From positions 11,944,169 through 12,004,168 of the forward strand of contig NC_087072.1 of the NCBI RefSeq assembly GCF_026151205.1: a stretch of DNA of 60,000 nt. Direction: 5' to 3'. How positions within the stretch are numbered: position 1 is the stretch's first letter; each line of letters starts with the position of its first letter. This document shows, one piece after another, positions 23,180-34,700 of the stretch. The translations under genes were made by a program, and so were the position numbers. Below the pieces are notes generated by a model. The model saw only the letters and a program-made list of their open reading frames with translations. It had not been told where the DNA came from and made no database searches. The stretch is from Bolinopsis microptera. Lineage: Eukaryota > Ctenophora > Tentaculata > Lobata > Bolinopsidae.

Positions 23180-26100
23180 AGCCTTTGATGGAGCAAGCAC
23201 CAATTTCGATGGGAGGACCCCAAAAAAACGATTATTGAAATTACCCCAAGTGTGATGTGATGCAAAAAGGAATTGATTTTACCAGAGGAATTAAGTTGAT
23301 GTAAAGAGATTTCAAAGGGTTTTATTTGTAAAAAGAGAAGTGTTGATTGAAAAAAAAGGAAACTCAACCGTGTAAATGGTAATACATGGGGAATCTTTGG
23401 GGAAAAACCCTTTTAAAATACAAAGGTGCAGGTAGTTGGGCATTGGAGTACCCCGAATTGTTGGATCGTGTGTCTTCAAGTTTAGAATTTTTAAAAAAAT
23501 TTTCTGACCACAAAGCCGTGATCTGCAAAATAAAGCACAAACACAACTATGGTTGATGCAGACGGATCTACTTGAAACACTAGAAGACGCACCTAAAAAA
23601 TACAAATGGGATAATGACGACGAGAAACTTCAATTTCAGTTTCAATGCGATCAGACTTCGCCAGAAATTGTTCAGAAAATAACCCGAATGCGGGAGACCA
23701 ATGCACAGACAGAGAACAGTTTTGTGTCTTAATGAAGAACTGTATCTATCTTCCAGACATTGGATGTTATTCTTCGACAAAGAATCCGAGGAACAAGCCA
23801 GATAGGAAAATAGTGAGCGGAAAAAGAAAAAGGAGACAAAGGATTGAAGCCCCAAAGCTCCGTGGTATGATGTAGTTGTATAAACGGCAAGCGGGAGTTG
23901 AACAAACTGTCCAAAGTTACGGCAAAATCCTACGAATAAAAAACTCAGAGACTCTTTACTATGAAAGTCGACGATCATATGGAAACTCATAAAACTTAAA
24001 AGTCGCATTCATAGAGGACCTTGTAGTGACATCGAACGAGGCAAAATATTAACTGGTCCCGTTTCAAGAGGCATAAAGATATGAAGACAATGGAAGCAAA
24101 TTGGAGTCTTTGATATGCTTAACTTCAGCAAATTCTTCAAAGAGCTGTCTAGTAAACCATCGATCAGCCCTAAGAAAATAAAAGAACTACAAGCGAAATG
24201 GACAGAGATGCCACCCAGCAAACACTCACAGAAACCCTTGACCAAGACATACGTCCGAGAATGTTGGCTTGTACTCGAGTGCTAAGAAAGGGAAAGCAGT
24301 GTCGGAGGATTTAATCCCCAATGAATTTCTCAAACTCTCTGGAAAACATATGCAGTGCGCTATACTGCATCTCTTTAACCTATGTTTATCACACAGAGTT
24401 AATCCCTGGGGAACATCTGTTGTGACGCCTCTGCACAAAAAAGGCAACAATATACGATCCCAAAAACTATAGGGCAATTGCAGTAGCCAGGCACCGTGGG
24501 AAAACTGTTTGCAAGTATTCTCCTCAGAGGACTTATAAAATTCCGTGCTGAGACAAACCCTGACACCCCCAATCAACTGGGGTTTTGCAAAAACGCGCAA
24601 ACAGCAGATCATATATTGACACTGTCGACTTGCAAGAAAAATATGTAAAGATAACCAAAGGAGCTTGTTCTCCTGTTTTTGTTGACCTACGCCAAAGTGT
24701 TTGATACAGTCTGCCGGGAGGCACCTCTTGTACAAACTCTGGAAACTAGGCATCAAAGGAAGATTCTTTGGTTGCAATGGAGTTCATGTACACAAACTCC
24801 AAAGCAAAAATCAAGCTCTTGAACAAGCTCTCTGAAAGATCGATGTTCTTGCGGGGATTGAACAAGGAACCATGTCTCAGAACTTCAAAATGCTTCATAC
24901 ACCAACTATCAGAAGACCTTAATTCTATGGAAAATGTCGAAGTACGTTACTGAAAAGTACTAGAGTAACCCCACTCCTCAGGGCGATGACCTGATTCTGT
25001 TGGCTCTCCGATCAAGAGAGTCTTCAAGAATGTTAGAAGTTTTACACACCTACTGTCAAGAGTGGGGGTTATCGGTTAAACTATCAAAACAGCAATTATG
25101 GTGTTTAACACGGGCAGGACGAGGTGCTCAAGGACAGTACTAATTTTTTATACGGGGAAATGACCTTGCATCAGTGCGTGAGTACACCTATCTTGGAATT
25201 ACGTTCACACTCCACGGGATCATTAAACACTTGCCTCAGATAAAGCTTAGACAAAAAGGGCTCCGGAGCTACTTCTCTCTCAAGGAGTATGCTTGACCTT
25301 CGATACCTCCGGAAGACAACTGTGTTTAAGCTTTTCGACACTCTGATTGTTCCTGTTCTATCCTACGGGTGTCAGATCTGGCTTCCCATGACAAATTTAT
25401 GTCTATCTTTGCTTCGGGGAGTTATCCGGCTACTCAGGATACAGCAAAAGACCCTGGAGAAAGTTCACCTATCATTTATGAAATGGACTATGAATGTCAA
25501 CAAATCGACTTCAAACACGCTGTGTGGGGTGGACATGGAAGATACCGCTTGCCATCGAGCTTACGTCCCAAGTCTATAGTACCTGGGAGGTTGGAGGGAC
25601 TGGACCAAAGAGGGATGCTCTTCTTTAGTGAGGCACGCTTACGCCGAGCAGAGGGATCTGAAAACTGTTTCTGGTTCTCCTGGCTGGAATCCACCAGAAC
25701 ACAGTGAAAGAACTGACAGGAGGAAGTGATATTTCAAACCCGCTCAAAATCAGCGAGGTATGAAAACCTTTTCGTTCAACAATGGAACAAAGAGCGAAAA
25801 CTCAACAGAAAACTAGGATTCTTACAACTCATCAAGACAAGCTTTGGTGCGAACATACTGTCGATAAACCTACGGCACAGCAGACTAGGAGACTTGCGCA
25901 ACTCAGATCAAGCTCGCATCAATACAACATCGAATGGAAGGACACGGCATGCATCGACAAAAACTTTCGAATAGGGCATGCAAACACTGTTCTACTACAG
26001 ATGTGGAGTCACTCGATCTTCTTCTAGAGCTTCCTTTCCCTGATCCAATCATCGAGATGAAATTCATGTATTGCGTACTTGCCTCTCTATGAAGATCCTC

Positions 26101-26730
26101 CGCCACTGTTTGTCCCAACAAAGTAAAACATTACTCTTCTCTGACCTTGGACGATCTTCGCACCCCCTACAACATCGGAGACCTAGGAAAGTTCCTTACC
26201 AAAGCTCATGAACGAAGATTCCCCTAAGCGTCCCCCAAACAAATTCCTAACATTAAAATATTGCCAAATATAATCTATGACTCGGAACACTTTCAGAAAG
26301 TTCATTTAAATTATTAAGTATTTTGAATCTCACTTTTAAGATTTACGGGGTTCGTTGTATATATCTACTTTATGACTTTTGGGTAATTTAATTTTGTATA
26401 TTGGTCAGACCTTACCATTGTAATTTGACTTTTGAATCGTTTAATCCGTTTAATCCGTTTAATCCGTTTATTTGGAGTTCTATAGAATTTCTATAGAAAT
26501 TTTAATATTTTAGGGAATTTCATCTTTATTATTTTGAATATTATTTTGATAGGCTGATGAGCTGGCCTTAGACTTGATCCTTCGGTTTCCTTTAAGTGCC
26601 GGTTACATGCCGTAACTATATAGCCATGGTTGTCCGAAGTAAAGCGTAAGGTGGTCATTCAGTTGATGGCCCTGCTGCAGCGCAGCTAAAACAGGAAATA
26701 AGTAAAATAAGTAAGTAAGTAAGTAAGTTT
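23180..26730 (+). mobile_element. Plus-strand LINE (RTE-like), decayed
   Basis: A non-LTR element with endonuclease, RT, a terminal zinc-knuckle-like motif and a 3' tail, in broken frames. Order: endonuclease end with FSDHKAVICKI (about 23503-23535), RT (about 24290-25200), post-RT region (25289-25707), C-terminal Cys/His motif (about 25975-26100), stop at 26224-26226. About 0.5 kb of 3' UTR follows, with an AAGT tail repeat at 26697-26727. Some parts, before 23520 above all, also show inflated homopolymers. RTE-like is judged from the order and style of motifs; a phylogeny would decide. Confidence 0.75.
23420..26226 (+). pseudogene. LINE endonuclease/reverse transcriptase, multiply frameshifted
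   Basis: Would cleave target DNA and reverse transcribe the element RNA. FSDHKAVICKI near 23503 is the C-terminal Asp-His motif of apurinic-type endonucleases. The open piece 24269-24472 carries SEDLIPNEFLKL and TSVVTPLHKKGNN, the first RT block. YDPKNYRAIAVA follows in another frame. VFVDLRQSV near 24675 replaces the usual VDLxKAFD, and ADDLILLAL near 24982 is the catalytic motif. 25289-25579 has TVFKLFDTLIVPVLSYGCQI, the post-RT block, and 25726-25974 has FVQQWNKERKLNRKLGF. About 25978-26098 encodes CKHC...H...C and the end reads DDLRTPYNIGDLGKFLTKAH. At least eight frame changes make it non-functional. Confidence 0.8.
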
Positions 26731-27410
26731 CATGCAGAGATCTCTTGTGTTCATCATCCATTCTTCAAATCTTTTGTAAGAAAACATGCTAATCTTTCTT
26801 GGACATCTTCTTGTTAGGTGTATCTGCCTTATCTTTACTTAAATCTTTATTTAATTTGCAGTTATAAACTTCTGTTTTCTTGATAGTTTCACCCCCGTCC
26901 AGGGCAAGATTGGTGGGGGTGGTGTATAAAAATAACATTAATTTATTATTATTATTATTAGAGTTATTTGCAAAATTCACTTGGAAGCCTTTTTTGGACA
27001 CCCTGTAGCTTGTAGCCCCTGTCCATGCACAAGGGTTTTCTTCCCAAAGAAAGTTTGCCAGGTAACCAAACCTTGAACTATACCCGAGCCTAGTTTTTAA
27101 TTTGAATGTTATCCAAACAATATACACATAATATAGCAATGGCCAATTGGCTGACTATAAGGTCATGGCTCCTGTGAAACAACAATTTTTTAAAAATATA
27201 GTCAAGTGATGTACAGCAGAGGCAAAAATGTGTAATAAGTTAATGATTAAAAAACATGATTCATTGATGCATTCGCAGAGCACATAAAAAATACTGATTC
27301 AATGATTAAAATTATCGCTGTGAGTGTCAATAAATTACTGTGTCGTAAAAAAAAGGAACGATGTACACGTGATCTGAGATACCAATATCTCAATATCAAA
27401 AGGATAGTGT
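26731..27410. other. No gene; 3' flank of the PHD-RT element
   Basis: A 116-codon minus-strand frame (27139-26789) shows no domain, is rich in Asn from a TTA/AAT microsatellite (26940-26960) and is probably not a gene. 27180-27410 is probably the 3' UTR of the minus-strand retroelement that ends at 27411. Confidence 0.4.
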
Positions 27411-28009
27411 CTAGAAACATTCATAGTCCATGGTGGCAGGTATCAAGTTAAACGAAGTTACACTGACTGGCAATGTATACAATTGCCGTCTCCCTCTCTC
27501 ACCCCTGACCGCTATCAGGGTGCTCCTGAGGATTGAGAATCTAATCCTGGTGCGCATGTAACACATAATAGCCGCATAGTCTTCTCCTCTCTTCTGGGAT
27601 AGTTTTTCAGCGAGTCTCTTGTGGTATCTTGTGGCTTGTGGACCCCATCCGCCGTTTGTTGAGTATATAAGTGGAGTAAAGGTGCTTTTTTCCACCTGGA
27701 TGATTCTGTTGTTGTACTTTTTCATTTTCCTCATTTCATGAGCTTTATAGATCTGTTCCATATCTTTTTTGTCATATGTGGGTGAGTTGGGGTGGGTAAC
27801 ACAGACATCAAAGAATGTTCGTTCAAATGTGCTCCAGAGACCTCGTGAGGATACATCAGGTGCAGCTCCATCAGCATTGGTACCAACAATTTCTTCATTA
27901 TCAAGGGGTATCAATGCTGGCTCAGTCACTACATCTCTGCATACTTCACGCTGCAGCTCTGCATTTAGATCGCGGATGTTGTTGTGTCTCATAGAAACAT
28001 AGCCACCTT

Positions 28010-28022
28010 TCTTGCATATTAA
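28010..28022 (-). other. Frameshift site in the PHD-RT gene
   Basis: The 862-codon frame ends with a foreign tail after HNVNHTL, whereas the next frame continues the zinc motif as ICKKGGYVSMRHN. One extra base in CTTAATATG on the minus strand explains the switch. It could be a real inactivating insertion, an assembly error or a programmed shift. No slippery heptamer is evident, so the first two are preferred. Confidence 0.6.
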
Positions 28023-30719
28023 GTGTGTGATTCACATTATGTCTCTCTCCACAAGCACAGTGAAATGGGGTGTTAGGGATCTCCCAACCATAACGCAAGT
28101 ACAGAGCATCACGGAACTCAATCTTGTTCAGGGAGTAGCCAAATCTCTTCAATGGAAGTGCAGTAAGCCAACATCCTGAACCTTTCTCTTTGATGAACTG
28201 GAGAGATCTCTTTAGGTTGGGATCTCTTACACTGTCCTCTATTGATTTGCTAACCGTAAATAAGTGTTTCTCCTTGATTGCCTTGAGACTTTTTATAGTG
28301 TCATTTTGAATTGACATGTTGTAATGTTCAAGGGTGTTTTGCTGGTTGATAATCAGGTCTGTGAGGTCTTTTGTGATGGTGACTGAGGCTGTGAATTCTC
28401 TATTGCAGTTTTCAACTGGGTTGGAGATACCTAGGCCACCATGTCTGACTGGCAATGCAAATATGGAGCGGTCCAAGTCTGATACGTTCTTACCCAAGAT
28501 TGCTGGAATAAAATCTGTTCTGATGCAATCCTCCAATGGTTGAAACAAGTGACTTATACCCGGGATGGTCCTCTGAATGAACGTCCACCGGTGACAAATT
28601 CCCTTAGTATATGCAGTTAAAGCAGCTTGGGGCTCCTCAACAGCAATTGATGACAACAGCTTGATGTCCTGACACCATTTATGGACTTTATCTGAGACAT
28701 ATTTGTTCTTAAAAGCTTCGCTGCCAATTGCTGCACCCAAATGGCGTTCTCCTTCAGACTCGATTTTAATACCAGTGCCTGAGAATACTTTCTGCGCAAG
28801 ATCTAGGTCCTCGCTATTCTTCACAATCAGGACGGTCTTACTGGCTTTTGGGTAATATCCATACTTTGGTCCTTGCTCCAACAGCGTATCCCACCATATC
28901 TTAATACCTTCAATCTTTCCACCAGCACTACTGTCGTCTGCATACCATGACTGTTTGCAAACACTGGGCTTGGAGGCTGTGGCTAGGTCATCTACTAGAG
29001 GCTTGATCCCTAACGCATAGAATGCCATTGCTGCTACATCTCCCTGAGTTGAACCTTCCTCAGACTTAAGTTGGTAGTGGTCCTCGGTAGTATTAATGAT
29101 CAGGTCTGCTGGCTTTTGGTAGTGGTTCTTTAGATACTGATAGAGCGGAGGACAGATCTCATGAACATTGTGAAGGGCTGCTTCTCTATTAAGACGATTG
29201 AACGCATTATCAGCGTCAACCTGTAGTATTGCTTCAGTGTCACTGTCTTCCCAGATCTGTCTCATTGCATGAATGGAAGCCTCTATTCCTGATTTGAGCC
29301 CTGCACAGGTCTGCAGTGGGCCAGCAGCATATTGTATATCAGTTTTGAAAGACATTATAACTGCTTTTCCAATGATTCTGCGCAATATCTCGCCGATTCC
29401 AATTGGTCTTACACCAGGTTTCCCGTTCTTATCCTGGCCTTTATCAAGAGGGATTAATCTGCATGCAGTGAACTCTTTCAGACAGCTATGATGGATATCT
29501 TCTCTACAAAGGCGCCTTGCAACAATTGCTATAGACTCAGCAAGTGTCACTGATGCTTTGCCAAATGATTTGCTGCAGATGATATGCTTCCACAAATCTG
29601 AGTCCGTTAGTGTTGGGCCGCCTGATCCATCCAAATATAAACAAGCCCTCTTGACAGTCTCTGCGTCAATCCTCTCAAATATCACTTCCTGAGGTGGAGG
29701 AGTACTGTGAGGGTGCAGAACAACTGGATCTGCTTTAACAGCTGGAGGGTGTTTCTCCCCAAGGACCTGTTTAATGTTTGCTGTTAGGCTGTGAACTCCT
29801 AAGGTGTCATTGGAACTGTCAACATATTTGGTGGCTTGTTTAACTTTCCCAAGAAGCATTAGTCGGCAGAAACTCTTCTTCCTGGATTCCTCGCTGATTT
29901 TTTGTTGCTGCACCAAGGCTTTCTGAATACTCCTGCACTCCATCATTAGATCGTCAAGTTCTCCATTTTTCCATTTAACCAAACGCTTGGTGAGATATGT
30001 TACATGGTCTCTTGCTTTTGACTTGCTTGACGGTTTTTGCAACATGATTGGCAAGAAGATATGAACCAGTGCGAACGATAGCCTTTCCCACTTGGTAGCA
30101 TCTGCAAATAAGAGGATGAGCCGAGTCAGTTCTTTTATAAAGTCGCTACCTGATTTACCTCTGGGAACTAGGAAAAGATTCTTTCTCCATGTCACCATCT
30201 CTTGATAAACAGCTTGGACTTTCTCAGCTATCAACTCTTCACCAACCATTGAGCCCCAGTTAATTTTGTTTGCTTTCACTGCTTGACAAGTATCACAAAA
30301 CCATATCTCTTCATTATCCATCTCAGCGTACTCGGTTTCACTGATAAACAAACAAGGTGCATGGAACCATTCTTCACAGACATCACAACCCAATGCCTTA
30401 TCCGAATCCCCCACAACACTCCTACACACGGGACAGTTATAACAGATATCATTTTCCTCGTCAGGAGCATCAATGATCTGCTGGTTCTCTACATTATCCC
30501 TACATTTCTGACAAACCCACCGTTCACTGTCCACTGGTGCAGACTTGCCAAGACATTTAGGATGGAAAAATGTCTTACAGGAATCACATTGAATGCTACA
30601 AGGTTCTGATATAAGATCTTTGGGACAGATTCCACATAACAGAGAAACAACAGGTGTAACATAAGCAATACCCTCAGAAGACAGGTGTTGAGATATCTCC
30701 CGATCACAGGTGTCTGGTA

Positions 30720-30723
30720 GCTG
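30720..30723. repeat. Target-site duplication GCTG, left copy
   Basis: GCTG directly precedes the left LTR; the same four bases follow the right LTR at 35617-35620. Four-base duplications are known for several Ty3/gypsy lineages. Confidence 0.8.
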
Positions 30724-30916
30724 TGTCAGGCTATATATTTCCAGTCCTATATATTACACCTTTAGTTTATATTATAGGACCTTTGGCTTATATACTGTTA
30801 CCTTAACTTTGTTATCTCTCAGGATATATTGTTAACTACATGTACTTGTGCTAATCCTTTGAACACTCTTTTACTATACCCAGTGGAGTATCATTGCCTC
30901 GGAACACAGGCCGACA
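30724..30916 (+). repeat. Left (5') LTR
   Basis: 193 bp, TG...CA ends, AT-rich with TATATATT and TATACTGT boxes that could hold the promoter. It appears identical to the right LTR base for base. Confidence 0.95.
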
Positions 30917-30931
30917 TTATATCCTCAAAGA

Positions 30932-31786
30932 ATGATTACAGCAATTGAAATTCCTCATCTGGCTAAAGGCCAGAAAATTGCACAGTTTAAGAAGGTTTTC
31001 TTAGCGGCTACAGCAACCCTTAAACCTGAACAGCAGCTTGCATGTTTACCAGTTTATATTCACCGGACTGAGGGGGAGAAGCAGCTCGCTTTCACCGCAT
31101 CAGAAGAGGCAGATGTGAAAACAGCTTTTACGTTCCTTGAAGATCTCATTGATGGCCCACCATGTCAGTTCACCGAAAGCATGACATTTTTCAACTTGCT
31201 GCCGGTTAATACTTCGATGGATGGGATACGGTCTTATTTCTTCCAACTGGACGAGTTAGCCAGGCGTGCTAAGATCCCATCTGATGTCTTCATCATGCGG
31301 TTTCTAACAAACATACCCGGTGGGAAGAAGCTGTTTGAGTGTAAGAAAGATAAAATTAAAAGCGAACTAGATGCAGCCGGTGTAGCCAGCTTTTTCAAAG
31401 ACTGTATGGAAAAGCTTCAAAAGAATTCAGCAAGTTCAGAAGCTTCGACTAGTGAAACATTTGCATTTCCGGTAGAGCAAGAAGAGCAGGTACCTCAATG
31501 GGCTCGAGAGTTACTGAAGGAGGTGGATCAGCTTCGTTCAAGGTTAGAAGTGACAGATGAGGAGGATTCTGAAATGTATGCTGTCCAGTCAGATCGGAAG
31601 TTTGGAAAAAAAGACAGACCAGTATGTGATATCTGTAAGAAGACAGGTCACCTTAAAGCAACATGTTATCAAAGAGTCTGTAGCTGTTGTGGTGGAAAAG
31701 GACACGATGAGGAGAGTTGCCCCTCCAGGAGAACCTCTAGGAATAAGAAGTTCCCTCCAAAGCGGAACAACCATGACAGAAGATGA
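30932..31786 (+). CDS. gag: Gag polyprotein of the gypsy element
   Basis: 284 codons, ATG at 30932, only 15 bases after the LTR. It would form the intracellular particle and bind the element RNA. The first 170 residues are a helical capsid-like region without a signature I can name. Residues about 190-210 are acidic. The C-terminus has two zinc knuckles of the C-x2-C-x4-H-x4-C type: CDICKKTGHLKATC (about residues 232-245) and CSCCGGKGHDEESC (about 251-264), followed by a basic tail. It ends with TGA at 31784-31786. The pol frame continues in the same reading frame directly after this stop, with CTA as the next codon, so a Gag-Pol fusion by stop-codon readthrough is suggested. Confidence 0.92.
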   Translation: MITAIEIPHLAKGQKIAQFKKVFLAATATLKPEQQLACLPVYIHRTEGEKQLAFTASEEADVKTAFTFLEDLIDGPPCQFTESMTFFNLLPVNTSMDGIRSYFFQLDELARRAKIPSDVFIMRFLTNIPGGKKLFECKKDKIKSELDAAGVASFFKDCMEKLQKNSASSEASTSETFAFPVEQEEQVPQWARELLKEVDQLRSRLEVTDEEDSEMYAVQSDRKFGKKDRPVCDICKKTGHLKATCYQRVCSCCGGKGHDEESCPSRRTSRNKKFPPKRNNHDRR

Positions 31787-31789
31787 CTA
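31784..31789 (+). promoter_or_regulatory. Putative UGA-CUA stop-codon readthrough site
   Basis: gag ends in TGA and the next codon is CTA, then TAT, all in one frame with pol. UGA followed by CUA is an established readthrough-prone context in several viral and cellular genes. The protease motif DSGA (31856-31867) lies before the first possible pol start (GTG at 31895), so protease could be made only through readthrough or a comparable bypass. Confidence 0.65.
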
Positions 31790-34700
31790 TATGACAGCAA
31801 AGTTGAAGGACAGATTGAGTTAGGTGACAGCTGGCATCCTAGACAATTTCTTGTAGACAGTGGGGCAGAAATCTCTATCATTTCGACTAATAAAGTGCTG
31901 ATTGAAAATGGGAGCAGTACTTCTGTGCAGGGGATTGGGGGTAGACAGTTGATTGGTCCGAAGACACAATACAACATAAGATTCTCCTCTGACAAAAGCC
32001 AGAACTACAGGGTATGGCTGCACGAAACCAACCTTAGTACCATCCAAGAAATGGTTATCTTGGGTAGAGATTTCCTAAATCAATTTTCCAGCACTGAGTT
32101 CGATTGGAAGAATTCAAAGGTTCGTTTGGGAGAGAAATGGATATTCTTTCTAAATGCTGACAAGGGAGGACATGACATTAACCCGAACTTGCCATCTGAG
32201 GCAAGAGATAAACTCTGCAGTATTTTGGAAAGTTTCCCAGAGGTGTTTGCAAAAAATCCAAGAGCACCCAGGTGCAGTTCTGCTACCACACACGAGATAA
32301 AGAGTATCGATGACCGCCCAATTAGGAGCAAAATAAGGAGAATTCCAGCAAAATGGTCAAAGGAGATTGACACACAGGTCACAGAAATGATAGAACATGA
32401 TATCATAGAACCATCTTCCTCACCTTTCAACAGCAATCCCCTACTGGTCTCGAAGGATGACAATTCAAAACGATTTGTTGTCGATTTCAGAATGGTTAAT
32501 CGTAACACGGTTCAGGATACTTACCCTTTGCCTACTGTTGAGGAGCTGGTAGATGAGGCCTTTGGGTGTACCCTCTTTTCTCAGCTGGATTTGGCAAGTG
32601 GCTACTGGACAGTGCCAATCTCTGAGAGTCATCGTCACAAAACAGCATTCAGTATACCCCGGGGAAAGTATCAGTTTAAGAGAATGCCGTTTGGATTGAA
32701 GAATGCACAGGCAACGTTTCAGAGGTGTATGGACAAGATTGTAGAGGAGTGCACGGAAAAGGGTGCAATCGGCCTAGATGCGTATGTTGACAACCTGATT
32801 GTGTGCTCCACATCCATGGAAGAACATATCAATACCCTTGAGATCCTGCTGCAAGTGCTTGAGAGCAACAACATGTCACTGAGAAAGGACAAGTGTGAGT
32901 TTGCGTACCAAGAGATCCAATTTTTAGGATTCAGGATAGATGGGAAAACCCTGAAACCAGGAACCAAAAACATGGCTAAGATTAAAGAATTCCCGGCTCC
33001 CACTACAAGGAAAGAGCTACAAAGCTTCTTGGGCTTAGCCAATTACAATCGCAGATTTATTGATGGGTACTCTGTGATATGTTCCCCGTTGAATCGCCTA
33101 ACATCGTCAAAGGTCCCGTTTGTTTGGACAAGTCAAGAACAAGCTGCATTTAACAAGTTAAAGACCACCTTTCATGCTGCTCTTTCGCTGTTCATACCAG
33201 ATTGGTCTAAGCCATTTGTGATAAGAACAGATGCTTCTAAGATTGCAGTGGGGAGTGTGCTTGGGCAGTATGATGGGGATGGTTCGTTCAAACCCATTGG
33301 TTATCACTCCGAGACCCTTAACCAGAAGAATACAAAGAACTGGTCTGCTACAGAGCGAGAACTTTATGGTATCATAAGTGCTAGCAGAAAGTGGAAAGCT
33401 TTTTGCTATGAAAAGATCACGTTCTATTCGGATCATGAGCCACTGAGGAACATTCATAGACAGAAAGATCCCAGAGGGAAAATCGGCCGTTGGATATTAG
33501 AGTTGGAAAATCTTGATTACTGCATCAAGTACCTGAAGGGAGCGGACAACCAGGAAGCAGATTACTTGAGCAGAATAATGGGGAGTGATGCCCCATCAGA
33601 AGACCCTTCAGTGTTTGTGTTAGGGGAGAATCTGCTCCGAGAGGCTCAGATGAGAGACAAAGATATTGCTGAAGCAATAGAAACACTCCGTCAGGACAAG
33701 ATTGTGGATAAAGGCTTATTCAGGAAATTCTTGAACCTGAAAGTCTCCAATAACCTACTATGCAAAGGCTCCCGAGTCATTGTACCTCAGGGGATTGCCC
33801 CAAAGATCATCCAAGAGTACCACGGACAAGGCCACCCAGGAATCGATAATACCTGCCTGATGCTATCTGAAAGGTTCTATTGGAGGGGTATGAGAAAACA
33901 AGTGGAGTCCTTTGTTTCCAACTGTAGAACATGCACACAGTGCAAACATGGACCTAAGCCTAAAGCACCAGTGCAGGATCATAGAGAGGTTGAGAAGATC
34001 TTCGAGATGATTTCTATGGATCTAGCATCCATGCCGGTGTCCAGGAGAGGCAACGGAAGCTTTCTTTTGGTGACAGATATATTTACCAAGCTGATGACAG
34101 CAATAGCTTTACCCAATGCACGGGCTGAGACAGTCGTGGACGCATTATGGTGCAGATGGTTCAGCTACTATGGGCTACCTAAATTACTTCAATCAGATCA
34201 GGGAAGTAATGTTGATGGCACCAAAGTTAGACAACTATGTGAAGAATTTGCAATCAAAAAGCTCCGATCTTCTGCATATCATCCAGCTGGTAATGGCAGT
34301 GCAGAAAGAGCTATTGGGTCCCTCAAAACAATTTTGCGATCTATGTGTCTATCTAGAGGCATCCCTATTACTCAATGGGATGAGCTCCTGCCAGAAGCGA
34401 TATTGATGTTTAATAACACTCAAAACAAATCTTCGAAATTCTCTCCTTTCGAGGCTGCTTACGGAGTGTCAGCAAACTTGCCAATCGACAATAGGTTGGG
34501 TGTCAATCAAAAAAAAGCTCAAGACACACGGTTGGTTAGGCAAAACATCCCTCTCAACAAGCAGGAGTCTCGACTAAGCTATCAGAAACAGGCTAACAAG
34601 ACTACTAACGTCAACGAATACCAGGTCGGGGACTGGGTGCTTCTAAAAAGAAACCATGGTGAATATCCCAAGATGAATCCAATATGGGATGAAATTTTCC

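Larger units (their letters stand above)
27411..30723 (-). pseudogene. PHD-finger reverse transcriptase with C-terminal nuclease-like domain (interrupted)
   Basis: Minus-strand retroelement protein, read from 30723 down. An opening PHD-type zinc finger has CGIC, CDSC, FFHPKC and WVCQKC (about 30650-30480). A second has CPVC, CDVCEEWFHAPC and WFCDTC (about 30440-30290). The RT follows, with RPIGIGEILRRIIGKAV, QVDADNAFNRLNR, EGSTQGDVAAMAFY and the catalytic WYADD (about 28945). Then comes a CxC...H...H zinc motif at about 28065-28020. An extra base near 28016 shifts the frame, and the last 193 codons (27992-27411) continue with CKKGGYVSMRHNNIRDL and FFDVCVTHP...IIQVEKSTFTPL. The spaced D and ExK suggest a PD-(D/E)XK-like nuclease, which is an inference. 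Its first 17 codons are at 35668-35617, cut off by the LTR element. Confidence 0.85.

Noticed and set aside
22639-24008. Several minus-strand open frames of 60-142 codons
   Set aside because: They lack motifs and mirror the plus-strand LINE, whose SDH, RT and zinc motifs are recognisable on the other strand.
26789-27139. 116-codon minus-strand open frame as a gene
   Set aside because: No domain, contains a poly-Asn run from a microsatellite, and lies between two retroelement ends.
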